64,000 nt of DNA from Azovibrio restrictus DSM 23866. GTDB lineage: Bacteria > Pseudomonadota > Gammaproteobacteria > Burkholderiales > Rhodocyclaceae. Of the stretch, positions 17,086 to 24,836 are shown piece by piece. The stretch is from contig NZ_AUCH01000002.1 in the NCBI RefSeq assembly GCF_000429665.1, forward strand, positions 124,001 to 188,000, given 5' to 3'. The translations under genes and the position numbers were made by a program. The notes beneath the pieces were generated by a model that saw nothing but the letters and a program-made list of their open reading frames with translations, was not told the origin of the DNA and did not search any database. The stretch's first letter is position 1. Each line of letters starts with the position of its first letter.

Positions 17086-18231
17086 ATGACCCCGGTATCC
17101 GCCCCGCGCCGTTCCTGGCCCCTGTTCCTGCTGGGGGGGCTGCTGCTCCTCGCCCTGCTGGGTTTTGCCGCTTTCCAGGTGGCGGTGCATCTGCTCCAGG
17201 GACAGGTGCTGGCGGCCCTGGGGCCCCGGGCCGAGCTCAGGGAGCTCCGGGTCGGGTTGGGCGGAGTGGAAATCCTCGGCCTGCGCCTGCCGGCCGAGCC
17301 GGGGGCCGGCAAGGGCGCCTGGCCGGCCCCGGACCAGTTGCGGGCCGAGCGGGTCCTGGTGGTGCCCTCCCTGGCCGACCTGCTCGGCGCCCGGGTGGTG
17401 CTGAGCCGGATCCGGGTCGAAGGGGCTTATCTCTCCCTGCTGCGCACCCGGGACGGGCGCCTGCGGGTCCTGCCCGGCCTTACCGAGGGCAGGCCCCAGG
17501 AAGAGGGCGGGGGCCGGGAGGAGGCTGACGGAGCCGCATCCGGCACCCCGGTGAGCGTAGGCAGCATAGAGCTGGTGGATGGTGCCGTGGAGTTCTTCGA
17601 CGCCTCGGTGCGCCAGCCGGCCCTGAAAATCCGTCTGGAGCAGCTGCAGGCCCGGCTCGACGAGCTGCGCCTGCCCGACCTGGGCGGGCGCAGCCGGCTG
17701 CAGCTGGATGGGGTGCTGAAGGGCCAGCGCCAGGATGGCCGCCTGCAGCTCGAGGGAGAGGTGGAGCTGGCGAGCCGGGAATCCGACCTGAAGCTGCGCC
17801 TGCAAGGGGTGGATCTGACCGCCCTGCAGCCCTACCTGATCAAGGCGGCGGAAACCGGCGTGCGGCGGGGCAGCCTGGACCTGGATGTGCATAGCGTGGT
17901 GCGCCAGGGGCGGCTGCGCGGCCCGGGCACCCTGACCCTCCAGGACCTGGAGCTGGCTCCGGGGGGCAACGCCTTCATGGGCATGCCCCGCCAGGCGGTG
18001 GTGGCCATGATGCAGGACCGGCGCGGCCGCATCAGTGTCCAGTTCGTCCTCGAAGGGGACATCAACGATCCCCGCTTTTCCCTCAACGAGAACCTCATGA
18101 CCCGGGTGGGCTCTTCCGTGGCCGGGGTCCTGGGCATCAGCCTGGAGGACCTGGCCAAGGGAGTGGGCAGCGCCGGGGGCAGTATCGCCAGGGGGCTGGG
18201 GGAATCCCTGGGCAAGCTCCTGGGGCGCTGA
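17086..18231 (+). CDS. AsmA-like / DUF748 envelope protein
   Basis: 381 residues. One N-terminal membrane anchor (about 11-33: WPLFLLGGLLLLALLGFAAF) is followed by a long periplasmic region with repeated amphipathic beta-strand pattern (VGSIELVDGAVEFFDAS; LKLRLQGVDLTALQPYL). The C-terminus FVLEGDINDPRFSLNENLMT is typical of the AsmA/DUF748 superfamily, whose members include bridge-like lipid-transport proteins. ATG 17086 has GGAG nine bases upstream. At this length it is a short member, so it may assist rather than span the envelope. Convergent with the zinc transporter permease. Confidence 0.7.
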   Translation: MTPVSAPRRSWPLFLLGGLLLLALLGFAAFQVAVHLLQGQVLAALGPRAELRELRVGLGGVEILGLRLPAEPGAGKGAWPAPDQLRAERVLVVPSLADLLGARVVLSRIRVEGAYLSLLRTRDGRLRVLPGLTEGRPQEEGGGREEADGAASGTPVSVGSIELVDGAVEFFDASVRQPALKIRLEQLQARLDELRLPDLGGRSRLQLDGVLKGQRQDGRLQLEGEVELASRESDLKLRLQGVDLTALQPYLIKAAETGVRRGSLDLDVHSVVRQGRLRGPGTLTLQDLELAPGGNAFMGMPRQAVVAMMQDRRGRISVQFVLEGDINDPRFSLNENLMTRVGSSVAGVLGISLEDLAKGVGSAGGSIARGLGESLGKLLGR

Positions 18232-18255
18232 GGCGGCCTTGCCCCGGGGCTGTGC

Positions 18256-19518
18256 TCAGAGGCGGGGGGTGAGGCCGTCGGTCAGGGCCTGGCGGTAGGC
18301 CAGGGCGGCGGGCAGCAGGCTGGCCAGGACTCCGGTGAGGAACACGGCGCCCAGCAGCTTCAGCTCCGCCGGGCTGACTTCCTGGAGCGCCAGGGTCAGC
18401 CCCAGGCGGGCCTCCAGGGTGGGGCCGGCGAGCCAGGCGGCCAGGTTCAGGAGCAGCAGGCCCAGGCCCAGGCCGGCCAGGGTGATGCTGGCCCCTTCCA
18501 GAGCCAGCAGGGCGAGGATGTGCCGGGGCCCGGCGCCCACCGAGCGCAGCACCGCCAGCTCCCGGCGCCTTTCGTTGAGGCTGGCCAGGATCACCGCCAC
18601 CAGTCCGGCCAGGCCTACGGCCACCACCAGCACCGAGATGCCGAGCAGGGCTTGTTCCACCATGGCCACCACCCGCCACAGCTCGTCCAGGGCCACCCCG
18701 GGCAGCACGGCCAGCAGGGGCTCCTTGGGGTAGCTGTTGATGTGGCGCTGCACCTTGAACACGGCGGTCCGCTGCTTGAGACCGATCAGGGCGGCGGTGA
18801 TGGTCTTGGGGCTGAGGTCGAACTTGCGCACCTGTTCCGGGCTGATCTGCACCCCGGGCATGGGAGCGCCCCCCTGCCAGTCCAGGTGGATGGCTTCGAT
18901 GGCTTCCAGGCTGACGTGCACCGAATGGTCCACGGGGGTGCCCGTGGGCGCCAGGATGCCTACCACCGTGAAGGGCTTGTCCCCGTGCTCGGACTGCTTC
19001 AGCTCGCCGCTGCCGTGGCTCAGGGTGATCGCCTGATCCAGGCGGTATCCCAGGCGCCGGGCCACCTCGGCCCCCAGCACCGCCTCGAACAGGCCGTCGA
19101 AGGGCCGGCCCTGGGCGAAAGAGAGGCTGCGCCCGCGGCCATGGCGGAAGTGTTCGAAGTAGGCCGCGTCGGTACCGATCACCGGGAAGCCCCGGTGCGA
19201 ATCCCCCAGGGCGATGGGAATGCTCCAGGCCACGGCCGGGTGGCGGATCACGGCCTGGTAGCTGTCCCAGCCGATGTTGTTGGTGGCGCCGCCCATGCGG
19301 AAAACGCTGTAGAGCATCAGCTGCACGGGGCTGGTACGGGCCCCCAGGACCAGGTCGGCCCCGGAGACGGACTGGGAGAAACTGGCCCGGGCCGCCACCC
19401 GGGTGCGCTCCACCCCGAGCAGCAGGGTCACCGCCAGGGCGATGGAGAGCAGGGTCAGGCCCAGGGTCAGGCGCCGGTTCCAGGCGCTTTTCAGGGCCAG
19501 GCCGAACAGGGCGTTCAT
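18256..19518 (-). CDS. zrgB: ABC transporter permease of the zinc-linked ZrgBC type (FtsX/MacB fold)
   Basis: 420 residues from ATG 19518. One N-terminal helix (RRLTLGLTLLSIALAVTLLL), a large periplasmic domain (about 45-290) and three C-terminal helices make up the MacB/FtsX permease fold. The coupling segment ILASLNERRRELAVLRSVGA is typical of the family. The gene overlaps the ATPase gene by four bases. The order DUF2796 protein, ATPase, permease behind a Zur box resembles the Vibrio zrg zinc-uptake locus, so assignment as ZrgB is by context; FtsX-fold permeases usually do mechanotransduction rather than import. Confidence 0.75.
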   Translation of the reverse strand: MNALFGLALKSAWNRRLTLGLTLLSIALAVTLLLGVERTRVAARASFSQSVSGADLVLGARTSPVQLMLYSVFRMGGATNNIGWDSYQAVIRHPAVAWSIPIALGDSHRGFPVIGTDAAYFEHFRHGRGRSLSFAQGRPFDGLFEAVLGAEVARRLGYRLDQAITLSHGSGELKQSEHGDKPFTVVGILAPTGTPVDHSVHVSLEAIEAIHLDWQGGAPMPGVQISPEQVRKFDLSPKTITAALIGLKQRTAVFKVQRHINSYPKEPLLAVLPGVALDELWRVVAMVEQALLGISVLVVAVGLAGLVAVILASLNERRRELAVLRSVGAGPRHILALLALEGASITLAGLGLGLLLLNLAAWLAGPTLEARLGLTLALQEVSPAELKLLGAVFLTGVLASLLPAALAYRQALTDGLTPRL

Positions 19519-20216
19519 GGGCGGGCTCCGTTCAACTGGACCAGGGAGAGTTCCCGGGTGAAGTGGGGGGCGAGCCGGTGGTCGTGGCTGACGAACAGGA
19601 GCGTGGTGCCCTGGGCGGCGCATTCCTGCAGCAGCAGTTCCAGGAAGTCGTCCTGGCGGTCCGCATCCAGGGCCGAGGTGGGTTCGTCGGCGATGATCAG
19701 CTCGGGACTGCCGATCAGGGCCCGGGCCGCGGCAACCCGCTGCTGCTGGCCCACCGACAGCTGGCTGGCCTGGCGTCCCAGCTGCTCCCCTTCCAGGCCT
19801 AGGGCCTCGAGCAGGCGGCGGGCCTCCTGGCGTCCATGGTCCTGTCCGGCCCGGGCCCGCCGCCGGGCGGAGAAGCGGCAGGGCAGCAGCACGTTGTCCA
19901 GCACCGGCAGGTAGGGGATCAGGTTGAACTGCTGGAAGATGAAGCCGATGTGATCCACCCGGAATCGGTCCCGGCCGCTGCCCGAGAGGCGGGCCAGATC
20001 CTGGCCCAGGACTTCGATGCGGCCGCTTTCCGGTTGATGCACGGCGCCCAGCAGGCCGAGCAGGGTGCTCTTGCCGCTGCCGCTGGGGCCGTACAGGAAC
20101 ACCCGTTCCCCGGCCTGGATGTCCAGGGCCGGGATGTCCAGGCACAAGGGTGCCTGCCGCTGCCAGCGAAAGCGCAGCTGCTCTAGGAGGATGGCCGGGC
20201 CGGGCAGGTCGCGCAT
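19515..20216 (-). CDS. zrgC: ABC transporter ATP-binding protein (ZrgC-type, LolD/MacB-like)
   Basis: 233 residues from ATG 20216, which overlaps the stop of the DUF2796 gene (TGATG). Walker A GPSGSGKSTLL, Q-loop FIFQQFNLIPYL, signature SVGQQQRVAAARAL, Walker B LIIADEPTSALD and the H-loop FVSHDHRL are all intact. The signature SVGQQ replaces the usual LSGGQ, an uncommon variant worth noting. Partner of the downstream permease; together with the DUF2796 protein it should form a zinc-responsive envelope system. Confidence 0.85.
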   Translation of the reverse strand: MRDLPGPAILLEQLRFRWQRQAPLCLDIPALDIQAGERVFLYGPSGSGKSTLLGLLGAVHQPESGRIEVLGQDLARLSGSGRDRFRVDHIGFIFQQFNLIPYLPVLDNVLLPCRFSARRRARAGQDHGRQEARRLLEALGLEGEQLGRQASQLSVGQQQRVAAARALIGSPELIIADEPTSALDADRQDDFLELLLQECAAQGTTLLFVSHDHRLAPHFTRELSLVQLNGARP

Positions 20217-20785
20217 CAGTCCAGCTTGATCCGGGGCTGGGCGGGGTTGAGCTGCCGGGCGGCCTGTTCTTTCTCGCTGACGATTTCCACATTCAGGCGC
20301 TGCAGGCCCTTGAAGTGTTTGAACAGGCGCACGTCTATGGTCCTGGGCGGGTTCTGGCACTGGTAGCTGGCCTCCACCTCCAGGTCCCCGTGGCCGGCAT
20401 CAGCCGCGCCCGCTGCCGGGGCGGCCTGATTCCCCTGCAGCAGGCTGGCGGGCAGGACGGCGGAGTTCAGCTGCGTCCGCTCCAGCTTGCAGCCGGCCTG
20501 GGGATCGAAACTCAGCAGGGTGTCCGGGGTCTGCAGGGCCTTGGCCATCTGCCGCACGGCCTGGCGCTCCTTGTCCGTCCTGGGGGCGTGCTCGAAGCCC
20601 AGCAGATTGTCCAGGGGGGATTCCAGGGTGGCCTGGACCAGGCCCTTGTCCACCACCAGCAGCAGCGTTGCCTGGCCGTGGACGTGGGCGGCATGACCTT
20701 GGGAATGGTCGTGCCCGTGCTCATGGGCCCAGGCCGGGGCGGTGGTGGCCAGGAAGAGGGCGGTGGCAAGCAGGGATTTCTTCAT
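20216..20785 (-). CDS. zrgA: DUF2796 zinc-binding periplasmic protein (ZrgA-like)
   Basis: 189 residues. Signal peptide MKKSLLATALFLATTAPAWA is followed at once by a His-rich metal-binding stretch, HEHGHDHSQGHAAHVHGQ. The rest matches DUF2796/ZrgA (SPLDNLLGFEHAPRTDKERQ; a C-terminal VEASYQCQNP and KHFKGLQRLNVEIV). Vibrio cholerae ZrgA is a Zur-controlled zinc-uptake protein. ATG 20785 overlaps the stop of the QueD-like gene (ATGA), and its own stop overlaps the ATPase start, so four genes form one translationally coupled operon behind the Zur box at 21236-21255. Confidence 0.85.
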   Translation of the reverse strand: MKKSLLATALFLATTAPAWAHEHGHDHSQGHAAHVHGQATLLLVVDKGLVQATLESPLDNLLGFEHAPRTDKERQAVRQMAKALQTPDTLLSFDPQAGCKLERTQLNSAVLPASLLQGNQAAPAAGAADAGHGDLEVEASYQCQNPPRTIDVRLFKHFKGLQRLNVEIVSEKEQAARQLNPAQPRIKLD

Positions 20786-21204
20786 GCGAGTTGGCTCCAT
20801 TGTTCGAGAAGGCTTGCGCCGGTGCCCGGGGCGGGGCTGGCGGGGTCGGGCCAGTAGCAGCAGCTGTCGCCGCTCAGGTCCCGGCTGACGGTCACCCGGA
20901 CCAGGCCGGGCAGTTCCGGGGCCAGGGCGGCGTAGATGAAACGGCTCAGGTTTTCCAGGGTGGCGGGTCCCAGGCCGGGGACCTCGTCGAGGAAGTGGTG
21001 GTCCAGGCGCTCCCTGATCCGGCCCAGGGCCTGGTCGAAATGGCCCAGGTCGAGCAGCATGCCGCTGACCGGGTCCGGCTGGCCGGCCAGGGTGGCCGTG
21101 GCCCGGTAACTGTGCCCGTGGATGCGGCGGCTGCCCTCGGCCTGGATGTCCCTTTGCAGGGTATGGGCGGCTTCGAAGATGAAGGAACGGGAGAGTTCGT
21201 GCAT
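20782..21204 (-). CDS. queD2: QueD2: 6-pyruvoyl-tetrahydropterin/QueD-family paralogue lacking the catalytic Cys
   Basis: 140 residues. The zinc ligands are intact: FEAAHTL and RIHGHSYRATATL provide the three histidines, and LDHHFLDEVPGL and the distal catalytic region are conserved. QueD normally has a cysteine just before the HGH motif (C-x-x-x-HGH in E. coli); here the segment reads EGSRRIHGH with no cysteine. So it may not make 6-carboxy-tetrahydropterin by the usual mechanism. Zur-linked QueD2 paralogues are known from comparative genomics of zinc homeostasis, and the adjacent Zur box and zur gene match that class. First gene of the zrg operon. Confidence 0.82.
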   Translation of the reverse strand: MHELSRSFIFEAAHTLQRDIQAEGSRRIHGHSYRATATLAGQPDPVSGMLLDLGHFDQALGRIRERLDHHFLDEVPGLGPATLENLSRFIYAALAPELPGLVRVTVSRDLSGDSCCYWPDPASPAPGTGASLLEQWSQLA

Positions 21205-21235
21205 GGGTTGGGGGCAGGTGGCTTTTGTTCGTTTT

Positions 21236-21255
21236 TGCAATGTTATAACATCGCA
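21236..21255. promoter_or_regulatory. Zur operator (Zur box)
   Basis: TGCAATGTTATAACATCGCA is a 20-base palindrome with one mismatched pair, centred on TGTTATAACA, the core of the proteobacterial Zur consensus. It lies between queD2 (start 21204, leftward) and zur (start 21277, rightward), so it can repress the queD2-zrgACB operon and autoregulate zur when zinc is plentiful. Confidence 0.85.
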
Positions 21256-21276
21256 CCTGTTTGCCCAAGTCTGTGG

Positions 21277-21798
21277 ATGCCCATGCCTGCTTCTCTTTCC
21301 CTTGCCGAAACCGGCCTTTGTCCGTCCGGGGCGGAGCCCGCCCTGCTGGATGAACTGGCCCTCTGGTGCCGGGAGCGGGGGGCGAGCCTGACGCCGATCC
21401 GGCGCCGGGCCCTGGCCCTGTTGCGGGCGCATCCGGGGGGGCTGAAGGCCTATGAGCTGCTGGCCCTGATGCAGGCGGAGCAGCCTAATGCTTCTCCCCC
21501 CACCGTGTACCGAGCTCTGGACTTTCTCATCGAGCAGGGGCTGGCCCACAAGATCGGCCGTATGAACCTGTTCGTGGCCTGTGCCCAGGCGGCCCATCGG
21601 CAGCCCAGCCTGTTCCTGATCTGTCCCAGCTGCAACCGGGTGACGGAACTGCAGCAGGGCGGGGCCCTGGAGGCCCTGGCCCAGGCCCTGGCGGCAGAAG
21701 GTCATGAGCTGGACCAGCCGGAGGTGGAGATCAGCGCCATCTGCCCGGCCTGTCGCGGCAAATGCAAAGGGCCGGCTGGGCCGGCCCGGGAGGACTGA
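21277..21798 (+). CDS. zur: Fur-family zinc uptake regulator Zur
   Basis: 173 residues. Winged HTH region GASLTPIRRRALALLRAHPG, then SPPTVYRALDFLIEQGLAHK, which is the Fur-family recognition helix. Two structural zinc motifs are present, CPSC (ICPSCNRVTEL) and CPAC (ICPACRGK), giving the four-cysteine site of Zur/Fur. The Zur-type box immediately upstream and the zinc operon opposite make Zur the best assignment rather than Fur or PerR. The start could be ATG 21277 or 21283. The GC-rich hairpin near its 3' end may terminate the convergent cytochrome gene. Confidence 0.9.
   Translation: MPMPASLSLAETGLCPSGAEPALLDELALWCRERGASLTPIRRRALALLRAHPGGLKAYELLALMQAEQPNASPPTVYRALDFLIEQGLAHKIGRMNLFVACAQAAHRQPSLFLICPSCNRVTELQQGGALEALAQALAAEGHELDQPEVEISAICPACRGKCKGPAGPARED
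21769..21787 (-). terminator. Possible terminator for the cytochrome c gene, inside the end of zur
   Basis: GGGCCGGC (21769-21776) pairs with GCCGGCCC (21780-21787); on the minus strand the hairpin is followed by TTTGCATTTG. It lies 21 bases beyond the leftward cytochrome stop. The T-run is short, so termination may be inefficient. Confidence 0.4.
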
Positions 21799-21807
21799 GT
21801 CGGGGGC

Positions 21808-22116
21808 CTACTGGGTCAGGACCCAGGCCACCAGCTTTTTGGCTTCCGCTTCGCTGAGATTGGTGGACGGGGGCATGGCCATGGTGCCCCAGACGCCGTT
21901 GCTGCCCTTCATGACCTTGCCCACCAGCATGGCCTCGGCATCCTTCTGCCCCTTGTACTTGGCGGCGATGTCCTTGTAGGAAGGACCGATCAGTTTCTTT
22001 TCCAGGGCATGACACCCCATGCAGTTCTTGGCGGTGGCCAGGCCCTGGTCAGCGTGGGCCAGCAGCGGAGCGGCGAACAGGGGCAGGCAGAGGAGCAGGG
22101 GGCGGGCAGAACGCAT
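21808..22116 (-). CDS. Periplasmic class I cytochrome c (c551-like)
   Basis: 102 residues. The signal peptide MRSARPLLLCLPLFAAPLLA is followed by a single haem-binding motif CMGCH (KNCMGCHALEKKLIGPSYKD) and a distal Met in WGTMAMPPSTNLSEAEA, the arrangement of small monohaem electron carriers of the c551/c5 type. The C-terminal helix AEAKKLVAWVLTQ is typical. It likely shuttles electrons to a terminal oxidase or to an anaerobic respiratory reductase; nothing nearby identifies the partner. Divergent from the hemerythrin gene. Confidence 0.92.
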   Translation of the reverse strand: MRSARPLLLCLPLFAAPLLAHADQGLATAKNCMGCHALEKKLIGPSYKDIAAKYKGQKDAEAMLVGKVMKGSNGVWGTMAMPPSTNLSEAEAKKLVAWVLTQ

Positions 22117-22261
22117 CGGTGAATCTCTCCGTGTTGTTTTATCCACGTCATTCTGATGGGATAAACCCTGCCAGGCAAGCCCTGGGGCTTTCCCTGGGCG
22201 CGGGATGATGGCATCCTTCGGCCCATAAGGAGCAGCAGCTCCAGAAATGGGAGGAATCAAC

Positions 22262-22669
22262 GTGTCTTTTATGCCATGGTCCGATGAATTCGTGCTCGGT
22301 ATCGAATCCATCGACACCCAGCACCGCTGGTTGGTGGAGGCCACCAACCGTCTGTACGACCAGATCGAATCGCAACATCCCGACACCAAGGTGGTCGGCG
22401 AGATCCTTGAGGGATTGGTGGATTACACCATGAACCACTTCATTCTCGAGGAAGACCTGTTCAACCGCCTGGGCTACCCGGAAACCGAAGCCCACAAGCG
22501 GGAACACGACAGCTTCACCAATCAGGCCATGAAGCTCCTGCTGGATTTTGACGGGGGGGAGCCCGTCACCGAAGACACCATGGAATTTCTCAAGGCCTGG
22601 CTGATCCACCACATCCTGCGGGTGGACAAGGCCTACGTGCCTTTCCTCAAAGCCAACGGGGTCGTCTGA
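22262..22669 (+). CDS. Bacteriohemerythrin
   Basis: 135 residues from GTG 22262, chosen because GGGAGGA sits seven bases upstream; an earlier ATG at 22247 overlaps that site. Di-iron ligands are all present: H in DTQHRWL, H-x-x-x-E in NHFILEED, H-x-x-x-H in HKREH and H-x-x-x-x-D in HHILRVD. These small proteins bind O2 reversibly and deliver it to oxidases or sense it. Its 3' end overlaps the convergent metallophosphoesterase gene by 37 bases, an unusually long convergent overlap. Confidence 0.93.
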   Translation: MSFMPWSDEFVLGIESIDTQHRWLVEATNRLYDQIESQHPDTKVVGEILEGLVDYTMNHFILEEDLFNRLGYPETEAHKREHDSFTNQAMKLLLDFDGGEPVTEDTMEFLKAWLIHHILRVDKAYVPFLKANGVV

Positions 22670-23502
22670 TCCTGCATCAGGGCCGGCTGGGGCAGCGCTA
22701 AGGGCAGCTCCTCCGGCGCCTCCTCGCCGCTGGCCGGAGCCATTCCGGCCCGGGCTTCGGCCCCCACCGGGCTGTGCCAGTGCACCAGTTCCATGCGGCC
22801 GTCCAGATGTTCGATGATGGCCGTGCAGCTATCCACCCAGTCGCCGCAGTTGATGTAGGTCAGCCCCTGCATTTCCCGGATTGCCGCCCAGTGGATGTGG
22901 CCGCAGATCACCCCGTGCAGGCCCCGCTGGCGTACCTCGTGGGCCACCGCATCCTCGAAATCGAAGATGAAGTTGATGGCCTTCTTCACCTTGCGCTTGG
23001 CGTAGCCGGCCAGGGACCAGTAGCCGGGCCGGCGCAGCTTGCGGCGCAGCCAGGAGAGGAGGATGTTGGCGCGCACCAGGGTGTTGTAGGCCATGTCGCC
23101 GATCACGGCGATCCAGCGGTGGCAGTAGGTGATCTGGTCGAATTCGTCTCCATGCACCAGCAGGTAGCGGCGCCCGTCGGCCGCCGTATGCACCCATTCC
23201 CGCTCCACCCGGATGTCGCCGAAGGCGGTGCCCACGTATTCCCGCAGGGCCTCGTCATGGTTGCCGGGAATCAGCATCACCTGGTCCCCGTGCCGGGCCC
23301 GGCGCAGGATCTTCTGGACCACCGTGTTCTGGGCCGGGGTCCAGTGGATGCCCCGGCTCATGGCCCAGAAATCCACGATATCCCCCACCATGTACAGGTA
23401 CTCGGAGGGATATTCCTTGAGAAACTCCAGCAGCGGGCCGGCCTGACAGGCCCGGGTGCCCAGGTGCAGGTCGGAGATGAAGACGGCGCGGACCTGGGGC
23501 AT
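22633..23502 (-). CDS. COG2908 metallophosphoesterase: PlcP-type phospholipase C or LpxH-like hydrolase
   Basis: 289 residues. Calcineurin-like motifs: FISDLHLGTRAC, VGDIVDFWAMS, IPGNHDEALREY, LVHGDEFDQIT and CGHIHWAAI, all metal ligands intact. True LpxH is about 240 residues; this longer form and its place five bases behind a GT4 glycosyltransferase match PlcP, the phosphate-starvation phospholipase C that releases diacylglycerol from phospholipids. A PhoB-like box precedes the glycosyltransferase. The alternative is a second LpxH acting in lipid A synthesis. ATG 23502 is chosen; a longer frame to 23610 lies inside the upstream gene. Confidence 0.8.
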   Translation of the reverse strand: MPQVRAVFISDLHLGTRACQAGPLLEFLKEYPSEYLYMVGDIVDFWAMSRGIHWTPAQNTVVQKILRRARHGDQVMLIPGNHDEALREYVGTAFGDIRVEREWVHTAADGRRYLLVHGDEFDQITYCHRWIAVIGDMAYNTLVRANILLSWLRRKLRRPGYWSLAGYAKRKVKKAINFIFDFEDAVAHEVRQRGLHGVICGHIHWAAIREMQGLTYINCGDWVDSCTAIIEHLDGRMELVHWHSPVGAEARAGMAPASGEEAPEELPLALPQPALMQDQTTPLALRKGT

Positions 23503-23507
23503 GGGCT

Positions 23508-24737
23508 CTAGTCCGGGACGATCTGCAGGAAGTGGTTTTCCTGGCCCGGCAGGCGCTGGTGCCGTCGCACGATGTGGAAGAAGGCGGATTCCAGCCGGTC
23601 GTGGATGCATTCCCAGTCTATGGGCTCGACCCGCTCCCGGGCGGCGCGGCCCAGGCGGTGGCGCAGGGCCGGGTCGGCGGCCAGGCGGCGGGCGGCGGCG
23701 ATGAAGTCCTGTTCCCGGCCCGGTTCCGCCAGCAGGCCCGAATGGCCGTCCTCGATCACCTCGGCGGCGGCAGCGGAGCGGTAGGCCACCACCGGCAGAC
23801 CGCTGGACATGGCCTCCAGGGTCACGTTGCCGAAGGTCTCCGTGAGGCTGGGAAACAGGAACAGGTCGCCGGAGGCATAGTGGCTGGCCAGATCCTCGCC
23901 GCTACGCATGCCGGCAAAGTGGGCCTGGGGCCAGGACTGGCTCAGGGACTTGCGGGCCGGGCCATCGCCCACCAGGATCAGGCGGGCATCGGGGCGTACT
24001 TCCCGGATGGCCTGGAAGGCCCGCAGGGCCAGGTGCAGGTTCTTTTCCGGGGCCAGGCGGCTGACCACCAGCACGGCCAGCTGCTCCGGGGCCACCTGCC
24101 ATTCCTGGCGCAGGGCTTCGGAGCGGCGGGCCGGATCGAACAGCTGCCGGTCCACGCCCCGGGCCAGCACCTGCAGATTGGTGTAGCCCTGGCCACCCAG
24201 GTCCCGGGCCATCTCGGCGGTGGGCACGAAGGTGGCGGCGGTACGGTTGTGGAAGCGTTTCAGGTAGCCGGCCACGGGCTTCTTCAGCCAGCCGAAGCCG
24301 TAGTGGCGGCTGTAGTGGTCGAAATTGGTATGGAAGCCCGAGGTCACCGGCAGCTTGAGCTTTCTGGCGGCGGCCACAGCAGACCAGCCCAGGGGGCCCT
24401 CGGTGGCCACATGCACCAGATCCGGCCGGCTGCTGCCCCAGATCTGTCCGAGCCGGGATTGCAGGGGCAGGCCAAAACGCAGGCCACCGTAGCGGGGAAT
24501 GGGCACCCCGGGAGCCAGGGTTTCCTGGAAATGTTCTTCCTGGCTGGCCACGTCCGCGCTGCCCTGGCGCGGTCGCACCAGCTGGATGGAATGGCCCCGG
24601 GCCAGGAGGCCACCGACCATGCGGCCCAGGGTCATGGCGACGCCGTTGACCTCCGGGGGGAAGGTTTCCGTCACCATGGCCACCCTCAGGCGGGGCGTGC
24701 GGGCCAGGTGCTGGACGATGATGTCGTCTTGGTTCAT
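23508..24737 (-). CDS. GT4-family glycosyltransferase, candidate Agt-type diacylglycerol glycosyltransferase
   Basis: 409 residues, GT-B fold. The N-terminal Rossmann strand is RVAMVTETFPPEVNGVAMTL. The donor site includes VVSRLAPEKNLHLALRAF and VGDGPARKSLSQ, and the E-x7-E element is in FPSLTETFGNVTLEAMSSG. ATG 24737 has no ribosome site; an in-frame ATG at 24677 has a GAGGG before it but would cut the first strand, so the start is open. Operon with the PlcP-like gene suggests it glycosylates diacylglycerol to make a phosphorus-free lipid. The close relative at 27156-28376 suggests duplication of function. Confidence 0.85.
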   Translation of the reverse strand: MNQDDIIVQHLARTPRLRVAMVTETFPPEVNGVAMTLGRMVGGLLARGHSIQLVRPRQGSADVASQEEHFQETLAPGVPIPRYGGLRFGLPLQSRLGQIWGSSRPDLVHVATEGPLGWSAVAAARKLKLPVTSGFHTNFDHYSRHYGFGWLKKPVAGYLKRFHNRTAATFVPTAEMARDLGGQGYTNLQVLARGVDRQLFDPARRSEALRQEWQVAPEQLAVLVVSRLAPEKNLHLALRAFQAIREVRPDARLILVGDGPARKSLSQSWPQAHFAGMRSGEDLASHYASGDLFLFPSLTETFGNVTLEAMSSGLPVVAYRSAAAAEVIEDGHSGLLAEPGREQDFIAAARRLAADPALRHRLGRAARERVEPIDWECIHDRLESAFFHIVRRHQRLPGQENHFLQIVPD

Positions 24738-24760
24738 GGGGGCGATGGTGGCGCCCGGGG

Positions 24761-24789
24761 AAGACAGGGAGTTGACGCTTTTGTGATGC
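24761..24789 (-). promoter_or_regulatory. Candidate PhoB box (three 11-bp repeats)
   Basis: Read leftward, three heptamers at exact 11-base spacing resemble CTGTCAT: GCATCAC (24789-24783), GCGTCAA (24778-24772) and CTGTCTT (24767-24761). The first spacer is AAAA. It lies in the 99-base gap between dgkA and the glycosyltransferase gene and ends about 24 bases before ATG 24737. The sequence at the expected -10 distance (CACCAT) is poor. Confidence 0.5.
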
Positions 24790-24836
24790 TTTTTTGAAGT
24801 GGGAAGCCGCCAGGGGCCAGGGCGGCTCCCCCAGGC

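Noticed and set aside
18256..20292. A 678-aa protein in the permease frame
   Set aside because: The N-terminal third is antisense-like, Pro/Arg-rich translation of the ATPase gene in a wrong frame; the permease starts at 19518.
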